Assembly (NCBI RefSeq): GCF_001623565.1 | Contig: NZ_CP015196.1 | Location: forward strand, 496,001 to 560,000 | Reading direction: 5' to 3' | Length of the DNA stretch: 64,000 nucleotides | Source of the DNA: Streptococcus marmotae | GTDB taxonomy: Bacteria; Bacillota; Bacilli; Lactobacillales; Streptococcaceae | Shown here: one piece after another, positions 56,706 through 64,000 of the stretch | Numbering within the stretch: the first letter of the stretch is position 1 | Layout of the letters: each line of letters starts with the position of its first letter | Translations under genes and position numbers: made by a program | The notes under the pieces: generated by a model | The model's database searches: none | What the model saw: the letters and a program-made list of their open reading frames with translations, nothing else | Told to the model about the DNA's origin: nothing

Positions 56706-57777
56706 CGAAAGTTCTAAAATGAAGTTAGCCACTCAATGGTATGAAAAAACATCTCAGAGAGATATAATTGTAATCACCACAACAACAATTAGAAAGATTC
56801 TGAGATGCAAAACTATTATACACCAAAAAGGAAACAGTTGACACTAGCTGAGCGTAGAATGATTGAACGTTGGCTTCAAGAAGGGTTCTCAAATCGTGAA
56901 ATCGCTAGGAGATTGGCTAAAGCTCCTCAAACTATTCACAACGAAGTCAAACGTGGTCAGGTTAGACAACAAGTGCGTAAAGGAAAATTTGAAATAATCT
57001 ACTCAGCTGACTTCGCTCAAGAAGCCTATCAAAACAATCGTAAACATTCTGTGAAGCAGGCTTCCCTAACCAAGGAACTCAAAGAAAAGATTCTGCACTA
57101 CATCAAACAGAAATACTCTCCTGAGATGATGGTAAAAGCAAAAGGGATACCTGTCTCCGTCTCCACCATTTACTACTGGATTCATCATGGACACTTAGGA
57201 TTGACCAAGGATGACATGCTCTATCCTCGAAAAGAGAAAACGAAGAAAAAGCAAGCGAGTCCCAACTTTAAGCCGGCTGGAAAATCGATTGAGGAACGGC
57301 CTGAAAGCATTAATCAGCGTGAGAATGTTGGTGATGTTGAAATTGATACGGTTATTCAAACACGGGCAAAAAACGAGTGCCTGTTGACTCTAACTGATAG
57401 AAAGAGTCGTTATCAAATCATCCGACTTATTCCCGATAAGTCCGCGTCTTCAGTCAATCAAGCTCTGAAAATGATCCTCAGAGAGTATCAAATTAACTCA
57501 ATCACAGCTGATAACGGGCCTGAATTCAGTCGTTTGGCAGATGTCTTTGATCCTGAGAACATTTATTATGCCCATCCTTATTCCTCTTGGGAGAGAGGAA
57601 CTAATGAGAATCATAATAGACTCATCAGGCGTTGGTTGCCTAAGGGAAGCAAAAATGCGACGCAACAACAAGTCGCATTTATTGAAAACTGGATTAACAA
57701 CTATCCAAAGAAGATATTGGGTTACAAATCTCCTAGAGAATTTTTACAGACTGGCTAACTTGAACTTGAAATTTAGC
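56706..57777 (+). mobile_element. IS30-family insertion sequence, copy 2
   Basis: A 1072-bp element flanked by the 14-bp direct repeat ATTGTCAAGCCAAG (56692-56705 and 57778-57791). The transposase is identical in protein sequence to copy 1 and in the opposite orientation. It sits just upstream of the phospholipase remnant's promoter. Confidence 0.9.
56805..57758 (+). CDS. IS30-family transposase (copy 2)
   Basis: 317 residues, protein identical to copy 1, with intact HTH and DDE motifs (DTVIQ, DNGPEF, ERGTNEN). Likely functional. Confidence 0.95.
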   Translation: MQNYYTPKRKQLTLAERRMIERWLQEGFSNREIARRLAKAPQTIHNEVKRGQVRQQVRKGKFEIIYSADFAQEAYQNNRKHSVKQASLTKELKEKILHYIKQKYSPEMMVKAKGIPVSVSTIYYWIHHGHLGLTKDDMLYPRKEKTKKKQASPNFKPAGKSIEERPESINQRENVGDVEIDTVIQTRAKNECLLTLTDRKSRYQIIRLIPDKSASSVNQALKMILREYQINSITADNGPEFSRLADVFDPENIYYAHPYSSWERGTNENHNRLIRRWLPKGSKNATQQQVAFIENWINNYPKKILGYKSPREFLQTG

Positions 57778-57839
57778 ATTGTCAAGCCAAGTGCCATTTA
57801 TAAAATTCTAAAAAATATAGGATTTGTTGCACTAATTGC

Positions 57840-57867
57840 TTGATTTATTTGTAATTAGTGATACAAT
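57840..57867 (+). promoter_or_regulatory. promoter of the phospholipase-like pseudogene
   Basis: -35 TTGATT (57840-57845), 16-bp spacer, extended -10 TGATACAAT (57859-57867). It is preserved despite decay of the gene. Confidence 0.6.
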
Positions 57868-57874
57868 AGAAATT

Positions 57875-57888
57875 AGAAAGCGCTTTCT
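57875..57888 (+). promoter_or_regulatory. candidate cre (CcpA) site
   Basis: The perfect palindrome AGAAAGCGCTTTCT lies just downstream of the -10. It fits cre apart from the terminal bases and could give catabolite repression of the downstream gene. Confidence 0.6.
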
Positions 57889-57945
57889 TTTTCATCTTCT
57901 TCCTATTTTTATGTGCACGATAGCTCTGAAAACGTTGGAAAATGC

Positions 57946-58371
57946 ATGCTTTTATTAACTGTTAATTTATTATCTTGTACGATAATAAATAAGGTTACTG
58001 CAACAGATATAAATAGTAGTGCCGCAATCCAAACAGACGAAGATTACACTGCTCAGCAAAGCGAGATTGAGAATGAATTATCTCACTGTTGATGGAGAGA
58101 GAGTCTATTTTGATTATGAACAAGCTCAGAAAAACAGTGAAGATTAGGTGAATCGAAAATTTAATCTAGATAAATATCTAAAGGTAGAAACCCCTATTCA
58201 CGGTAACTATTGTGGTCCAGGACACAATGGGGATAATGTCATTCTACCGGTGATTGATGTATTAGCTTAGGGATGCCAAAATCATGATAGATATTACCAG
58301 TAGGAAGGATGTCATCGTCCGTTATTAGAGTATCTCTGCATCAATAGACATTGGATTCTAGCCGATGTCCA
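57946..58371 (+). pseudogene. decayed secreted phospholipase A2-like gene
   Basis: An ATG at 57946 opens a 48-codon stretch with a signal-like start (MLLLTVNLLSC) that stops at 58090. Shifted by one frame, reading from 58082 gives TVDGERVYFDYEQAQKNSED, then GNYCGPGHNGDNVILPVIDVL and GCQNHDRYYQ. It is broken by stops at 58145-58147, 58268-58270 and 58301-58303. The pair YCGPGH plus CxxHDxxY is the calcium loop and catalytic His-Asp site of bacterial secreted phospholipase A2. At least one frameshift and three stops make it non-functional. It has a good promoter and cre-like site. Confidence 0.72.
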
Positions 58372-58413
58372 CTGAAAGGCAGATACTATGAAGATTTATT
58401 TCGAGGTGATACA

Positions 58414-58728
58414 ATGTTAAAGGTTCGTCAATTCGTATCGCGATACAAGATAGATTGGTATTGTGTATTAGTTGTGCTACTATTGTGGTCCACTCTTTTT
58501 TGGGCATCTGAGTGGCAACTGTCATTTTTGGGGAAAGAAATGACTTGGTTTGAGCTACTACTAAGATATACTCTACCGAATATGGGAGTTGTGTTTATAA
58601 TTTCTTCTATCTTTCTGCGTAGAATAAAACTGTTTATTTTAGGTGTGGCTTGCTATAATGCTTTTCTACTCACCTATGCTTTTGAATGGTTTCGCTACAG
58701 TATAATTCATTGGTTTACTAATCAATAA
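58414..58728 (+). CDS. small membrane protein, function unknown
   Basis: 104 residues from the ATG behind GAGGTGA. Three predicted helices (about 16-33, 54-69, 74-95), rich in Trp, Phe and Leu; the N-terminus is basic. I do not recognise a family. It lies 40 bp after the phospholipase remnant on the same strand, so it may have been its cotranscribed partner, for example an immunity or export helper. It is intact although its neighbour is not. Confidence 0.6.
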   Translation: MLKVRQFVSRYKIDWYCVLVVLLLWSTLFWASEWQLSFLGKEMTWFELLLRYTLPNMGVVFIISSIFLRRIKLFILGVACYNAFLLTYAFEWFRYSIIHWFTNQ

Positions 58729-58751
58729 TGGTCACTTCTCTGACTATTGGT

Positions 58752-58813
58752 ATGCGTCAAACTATTAAATCTATAGAAGAGTTGAGGCTGGACACTTTTG
58801 TCTGGCTCTTTTT
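58752..58813 (+). repeat. MITE-like intergenic repeat, partial copy E
   Basis: Matches the right end of copies A and B: TCAAACTATTAAATCTATAG followed by GAGGCTGGACACTTTTGTC and a T run. It may also terminate the membrane-protein transcript. Confidence 0.65.
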
Positions 58814-58831
58814 TTCATGGCTTTTAGCCAT

Positions 58832-58862
58832 AATAAAACAACTTCTCCACGGAGAAGTTGTT
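58832..58862 (-). terminator. terminator of fba
   Basis: Perfect 12-bp stem AACAACTTCTCC/GGAGAAGTTGTT with a 2-nt loop; TTTTATTATGG follows on the minus strand. Confidence 0.8.
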
Positions 58863-58877
58863 AGATGTTTGGGCTAA

Positions 58878-59759
58878 TTAAGCCTTGTTTTCAGAACCGA
58901 AAACGTCAATACGCTCTTCAACAGATGCTTGGATAGCTTTTACACCGTCAGCCAAGAACTTACGTGGGTCAAAGAGTTTTTTCTTGTCGTATTCTGCTTC
59001 GTTTGCTTCATAAGATGCTGCAAATTTACGAGTTGCGTTTGCAAATGCGATTTGGCACTCAGTATTTACGTTTACTTTTGCCACACCAAGTTTGATAGCT
59101 GCTTGGATTTGCTCATCAGGAATACCAGAACCACCGTGAAGTACGATTGGGAAACCTGGAACAGCTTCTGTCAATTTCTTCAAGTGATCAAGGTCAAGAC
59201 CTTCCCAGTTCGCTGGGTATGGACCGTGAATGTTACCGATACCTGCTGCCAAGAAGTCGATACCAGTTTCTACCATTGCTTTTGCATCTTCGATTGGAGC
59301 AAGTTCACCAGAACCGATAATTCCGTCTTCTTCTCCACCGATTGTTCCAACTTCAGCCTCAACCGAAATTCCTTTTGCGTGTGCCAATTTAACCACTTCG
59401 CGTGCTTTTTCAAGGTTTTCTTCAACTGGAAGGTGTGAACCGTCAAACATGATTGAAGTGTAACCTACTTCGATACACTCAAGTGCATCTTCGTAATGAC
59501 CATGGTCAAGGTGAATAGCTACTGGAACTGTGATGTTCATTGATTCTACAAGGTTTGCAATCAAGTTACGAGCTACTTTGTAACCACCCATGTATTTTGC
59601 TGCACCCATTGATGTTTGGATTAAAACAGGAGCTTTTTTAGCTTCTGCTGCACGCAAGATAGCTTGAGTCCACTCAAGGTTGTTTGTGTTAAATCCACCA
59701 ACTGCGTAACCATTGTCACGAGCTGCTTGGACGAATTTTTCTGCTGAAACGACTGGCAT
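58878..59759 (-). CDS. fba: class II fructose-bisphosphate aldolase
   Basis: Zinc-dependent aldolase of glycolysis, 293 residues. Zinc ligands sit in HLDHGHYEDALECI and in the GNIHGPYP and VLHGGSGIPDEQI motifs. EAEVGTIGGEEDG is also typical. AAGAGGAGG precedes the ATG. It is monocistronic. Confidence 0.96.
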   Translation of the reverse strand: MPVVSAEKFVQAARDNGYAVGGFNTNNLEWTQAILRAAEAKKAPVLIQTSMGAAKYMGGYKVARNLIANLVESMNITVPVAIHLDHGHYEDALECIEVGYTSIMFDGSHLPVEENLEKAREVVKLAHAKGISVEAEVGTIGGEEDGIIGSGELAPIEDAKAMVETGIDFLAAGIGNIHGPYPANWEGLDLDHLKKLTEAVPGFPIVLHGGSGIPDEQIQAAIKLGVAKVNVNTECQIAFANATRKFAASYEANEAEYDKKKLFDPRKFLADGVKAIQASVEERIDVFGSENKA

Positions 59760-59904
59760 TTTCTAGCCTCCTCTTAATTTTTGTGGGCTTCTCCCACTTA
59801 CATTGTTTATTTTATCACGTTTTCGAGAAAAACGCCACTTTTTTTCTGCTCTTTCAATCTAGTTTTTGAAAAATGCGTAGATTTTCACATCCTATTTACA
59901 AGAA

Positions 59905-59928
59905 AAAGACTGGATAAACCAGCCTTCA
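59905..59928 (-). terminator. terminator of tRNA-Leu
   Basis: CTGG/CCAG stem extended by G-C and G-T pairs, followed by TCTTTTTCTTG on the minus strand. Confidence 0.6.
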
Positions 59929-59932
59929 TTAG

Positions 59933-60018
59933 TGCGGAGAGAGGGACTTGAACCCTCACGACCTAAAGCGGTCACAGGATCCTTAGTCCTGCGCGTCTGC
60001 CAATTCCGCCATCCCCGC
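59933..60018 (-). tRNA. tRNA-Leu (anticodon AAG)
   Basis: 86-nt class II tRNA on the minus strand. The acceptor GCGGGGA pairs with TCTCCGC, the D arm includes GGCGGAATTGGCAGACGC, the anticodon stem is CAGGA/TCCTG with loop CTAAGGA (anticodon AAG), then a long variable arm and GGTTCAAGTCC. CCA is not encoded. It is a single gene with its own promoter and terminator. Confidence 0.95.
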
Positions 60019-60034
60019 GATTGAGTACCTTAAC

Positions 60035-60063
60035 AGTATATCAAGGATTGACTCTCTTGTCAA
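60035..60063 (-). promoter_or_regulatory. promoter of tRNA-Leu
   Basis: -35 TTGACA (60058-60063), 17-bp spacer, -10 TATACT (60035-60040) on the minus strand. IS copy 3 starts 45 bp further upstream and leaves it intact. Confidence 0.8.
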
Positions 60064-60108
60064 GAGATTTTGTCAACTTTTTTCAAATTTTCATGTTTTC
60101 TTACTATT

Positions 60109-61180
60109 AAAAAGTTCTAAAATGAAGTTAGCCACTCAATGGTATGAAAAAACATCTCAGAAAGATATAATTGTAATCACCACAACAACAATTAGAAAGA
60201 CTCTGAGATGCAACACTATTATACACCAAAAAGAAGACATTTGACACTAGCTGAGCGTAGAATGATTGAGCGTTGGCTTCAAGAAGGGTTCTCAAATCGT
60301 GAAATCGCTAGAAGATTAGAAAAAGCTCCTCAAACTATTCACAACGAAGTCAAACGTGGTCAGGTTAGACAACAAGTGCGTAAAGGAAAATTTGAAATAA
60401 TCTACTCAGCTGACTTCGCTCAAGAAGCCTATCAAAACAATCGTAAACATTCTGTGAAGCAGGCTTCCCTAACCAAGGAACTCAAAGAAAAGATTCTTCA
60501 CTACATCAAACAGAAATACTCTCCTGAGATGATGGTAAAAGCAAAAGGGATACCTGTCTCCGTCTCCACCATTTACTACTGGATTCATCATGGACACTTA
60601 GGATTGACCAAGGATGACATGCTCTATCCTCGAAAAGAGAAAACGAAGAAAAAGCAAGCGAGTCCCAACTTTAAGCCGGCTGGAAAATCGATTGAGGAAC
60701 GGCCTGAAAGCATTAATCAGCGTGAGAATGTTGGTGATGTTGAAATTGATACGGTTATTCAAACACGGGCAAAAAACGAGTGCCTGTTGACTCTAACTGA
60801 TAGAAAGAGTCGTTATCAAATCATCCGACTTATTCCCGATAAGTCCGCGTCTTCAGTCAATCAAGCTCTGAAAATGATCCTCAGAGAGTATCAAATTAAC
60901 TCAATCACAGCTGATAACGGGGCTGAATTCAGTCGCTTGGCAGATGTCTTTGATCCTGAGAACATTTATTATGCCCATCCTTATTCCTCTTGGGAGAGAG
61001 GAACTAACGAGAATCATAATAGACTCATCAGGCGTTGGTTGCCTAAGGGAAGCAAAAATGCGACGCAACAACAAGTCACATTTATTGAAAACTGGATTAA
61101 CAACTATCCAAAGAAGATATTGGGTTACAAATCTCCTAGAGAATTTTTACAGACTGGCTAACTTGAACTTGAAATTTAGC
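60109..61180 (+). mobile_element. IS30-family insertion sequence, copy 3
   Basis: 1072 bp by comparison with copies 1 and 2, flanked by a 14-16 bp direct repeat (GTTTTCTTACTATT[AA] at 60095 and 61181). The first two bases are AA rather than CG. Its transposase differs from the others at several residues, so it is a separate lineage or older. Its right end is 26 bp from the pyrG stop. Confidence 0.9.
60208..61161 (+). CDS. IS30-family transposase (copy 3, variant)
   Basis: 317 residues. Differences from copies 1 and 2 include MQHYYTPKRRHL, LEKAPQ, DNGAEF (Pro to Ala beside the second catalytic Asp) and QVTFIE. The DDE residues remain. Whether it is active is unclear. Confidence 0.93.
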   Translation: MQHYYTPKRRHLTLAERRMIERWLQEGFSNREIARRLEKAPQTIHNEVKRGQVRQQVRKGKFEIIYSADFAQEAYQNNRKHSVKQASLTKELKEKILHYIKQKYSPEMMVKAKGIPVSVSTIYYWIHHGHLGLTKDDMLYPRKEKTKKKQASPNFKPAGKSIEERPESINQRENVGDVEIDTVIQTRAKNECLLTLTDRKSRYQIIRLIPDKSASSVNQALKMILREYQINSITADNGAEFSRLADVFDPENIYYAHPYSSWERGTNENHNRLIRRWLPKGSKNATQQQVTFIENWINNYPKKILGYKSPREFLQTG

Positions 61181-61206
61181 GTTTTCTTACTATTAAGGCC
61201 CAAAGA

Positions 61207-62917
<1,711 letters not shown>

Positions 62918-62924
62918 ATGATAA

Positions 62925-63515
62925 TTATGCCTCATCGACTGTATCGTCATCTTCTTCAGAATAATCATCATCTTCTTCATTCAATTCGACTTCTTCATCA
63001 ACCAAATCCTCGTCTGGGATAATTTCATTGATTTCTGAATCGTATGACTCTACTTCATCTTTTTCGTCATCTGGATTGTCATCGCCATATTCAGTTGCAG
63101 CCGTTGCATCAAATCCATCTTCATCCTCTGGATCATCATTTCCGTAATCGATCGCATCCTCATCGCCATCCATAAAGGCATTGACACGTTTTTTCTTCCG
63201 TTTTGGTGCATCTTCATCATCTTCTTCAAGTGTAATGACTTCTTCATCAATCTCATCAATCGCATACCATGAACGAAGCCCCCATTTGTTTTCACCTAGA
63301 GGGATGAAGCTACCGTCCACATTCAAATCAGAATAGAAGGTAGGAAGGGCAGCACGAATATCGCTATTTGATTTTTCAAGATAGTTTTGCACCTCATTCA
63401 CTAAATCATTAAAATACATCTCGTTATCACGGCCACGTTCTTCCAAGATAGCACGTGCCACCTCAATCATGGATAGTTCACTTTTTTCTTGTCCTGCAAA
63501 TACCGTTAATTCCAA
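62925..63515 (-). CDS. rpoE: RNA polymerase delta subunit
   Basis: Firmicutes-specific subunit that recycles RNA polymerase. It has 196 residues from a TTG start with AAGGAG 7 nt upstream. The reading extended to 63572 lacks family similarity. The globular HARE-like N-terminus has [23 protein letters not shown] and [17 protein letters not shown]. The rest is an acidic Asp/Glu-rich tail after [20 protein letters not shown]. Confidence 0.95.
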   Translation of the reverse strand: MELTVFAGQEKSELSMIEVARAILEERGRDNEMYFNDLVNEVQNYLEKSNSDIRAALPTFYSDLNVDGSFIPLGENKWGLRSWYAIDEIDEEVITLEEDDEDAPKRKKKRVNAFMDGDEDAIDYGNDDPEDEDGFDATAATEYGDDNPDDEKDEVESYDSEINEIIPDEDLVDEEVELNEEDDDYSEEDDDTVDEA

Positions 63516-63651
63516 GGTTATTCTCCTTATGTCTATCTGAGTCCGTTTCAGCAACAAAAGCTTAGGACGCATTCATTTTTGTCTTTCCTTACTATTTTAC
63601 GCTAAAATCAGTAAATAGTCAAAGATAATTTTATCCTTATAAAAATGAGAG

Positions 63652-63690
63652 AAAAATAGAAGCTGAGACTTAGCTCAACCTCTATTCATC
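63652..63690 (-). terminator. terminator of tig
   Basis: A 13-bp stem with G-T pairs (arms 63655-63667 and 63674-63686), followed by TTTTCTCTC on the minus strand. Confidence 0.6.
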
Positions 63691-63701
63691 GATTTTTTGT
63701 G

Positions 63702-64000
63702 TTATTTTACAGTTGCTGTGCTTGTAATCACTTCCACAGCTTTTTTCACTGCAATGTCATGTTTCAACATATCTTCTGAAAGAAGGCGACGTACTTGTTC
63801 TACTTCCATGTTATATGTTGCAGCCAATTCAGTGATTTCTGCTTCGATTTCTTCTGCTGTTGCTTCAAATCCTTCTGCTTTTGCTACTGCTTCAACGACA
63901 AGATTTGTTTTTGTGCGTTTTTCAGCATCTGCTTCGTATTGTTTATGAAGGTCATCTTGTGTAGTTCCTGTGATTTGGAAGTACATGTCTGGTGAGATAC
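63702..64000 (-). CDS. tig: trigger factor (C-terminal part only)
   Basis: Ribosome-bound chaperone. Only about 99 C-terminal residues lie in the window. [25 protein letters not shown] and [32 protein letters not shown] are typical of its helical C-terminal arms. The N-terminal ribosome-binding and peptidyl-prolyl isomerase domains are outside. tig-rpoE-pyrG is a common streptococcal order. Confidence 0.93.
   Translation of the reverse strand, partial: ISPDMYFQITGTTQDDLHKQYEADAEKRTKTNLVVEAVAKAEGFEATAEEIEAEITELAATYNMEVEQVRRLLSEDMLKHDIAVKKAVEVITSTATVK

Noticed and set aside
46459..57777. Composite transposon carrying the sus operon between IS copies 1 and 2
   Set aside because: Each copy has its own distinct target duplication, so they inserted independently. 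The sequence between includes core genes (fakA, rpmB).
59933..60108. tRNA-Leu as attachment site for an island
   Set aside because: No copy of the tRNA 3' end is found elsewhere in the window. The neighbouring element is an IS with its own duplication on the 5' side.
56706..61180. Composite transposon carrying fba and tRNA-Leu between IS copies 2 and 3
   Set aside because: The copies differ in sequence and have separate target duplications. The genes between are housekeeping.

Overview
The window looks like chromosomal DNA of a Streptococcus, most likely S. suis or a close relative (moderate confidence). This rests on gene order (gmk-rpoZ-priA-fmt, gpsB-rnpB-rlmL-mapZ, rpsF-ssb-rpsR, recU-pbp1A, a pdhABCD-lplA block, a susR-T1-T2-X-H block), on proteins such as MapZ, RpoE with its acidic tail and RecU, and on low-GC streptococcal promoters, many with extended -10 elements. 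No search was run, so every name comes from recognising protein motifs and neighbours.

Layout. 1-6.4 kb: core genes fmt (partial), priA, rpoZ, gmk and rny, all on the minus strand, then luxS on the plus strand. 6.4-11.3 kb: a large pilin-like LPXTG surface protein whose cell-wall sorting signal has been put out of frame by a one-base loss in a repeat tract. It lies 15 bp downstream of a thioredoxin-like lipoprotein. 11.4-19.1 kb: cell-division and wall genes (mapZ, rlmL, rnpB, gpsB, ypsA, recU, pbp1A, rsmG). 19.2-30.2 kb: ECF transporter genes, a SAM hydroxide adenosyltransferase, trhO and lplA. Within this stretch a 4-kb cassette (regulator, RidA, MFS carrier, MalY-type PLP enzyme) sits between two perfect 36-bp copies of the 3' end of trhO. 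30.6-36.1 kb: the pyruvate dehydrogenase operon, with a lipoyl domain on both E2 and E3. 36.3-43.4 kb: a TRIC-type channel and a five-gene operon with an MptE-like ECF transporter and a heterodimeric ABC transporter. 43.6-46.3 kb: a DUF6287-type lipoprotein and the S6-SSB-S18 operon. 47.5-53.6 kb: the sus fructan/sucrose uptake operon with its LacI-type regulator and two matching operators. 53.8-58.7 kb: fakA with its Asp23 partner, rpmB, and a decayed phospholipase A2-like gene beside a small membrane protein. 58.9-64 kb: fba, tRNA-Leu, pyrG with a CTP-sensing attenuator, rpoE and the end of tig.

Mobile and repeated DNA. Three 1072-bp IS30-family copies lie at 46459-47530, 56706-57777 and 60109-61180, each flanked by unusually long (13-16 bp) direct repeats. 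One copy sits inside a terminator hairpin. A MITE-like intergenic repeat occurs about five times, and arrays of terminator-like hairpins follow rpsR and rpmB.

The features that most deserve follow-up are the trhO-flanked cassette with operators lying on its -35 and -10, the adhesin/thioredoxin pair with four cysteines and a frameshifted anchor, and the phospholipase remnant.
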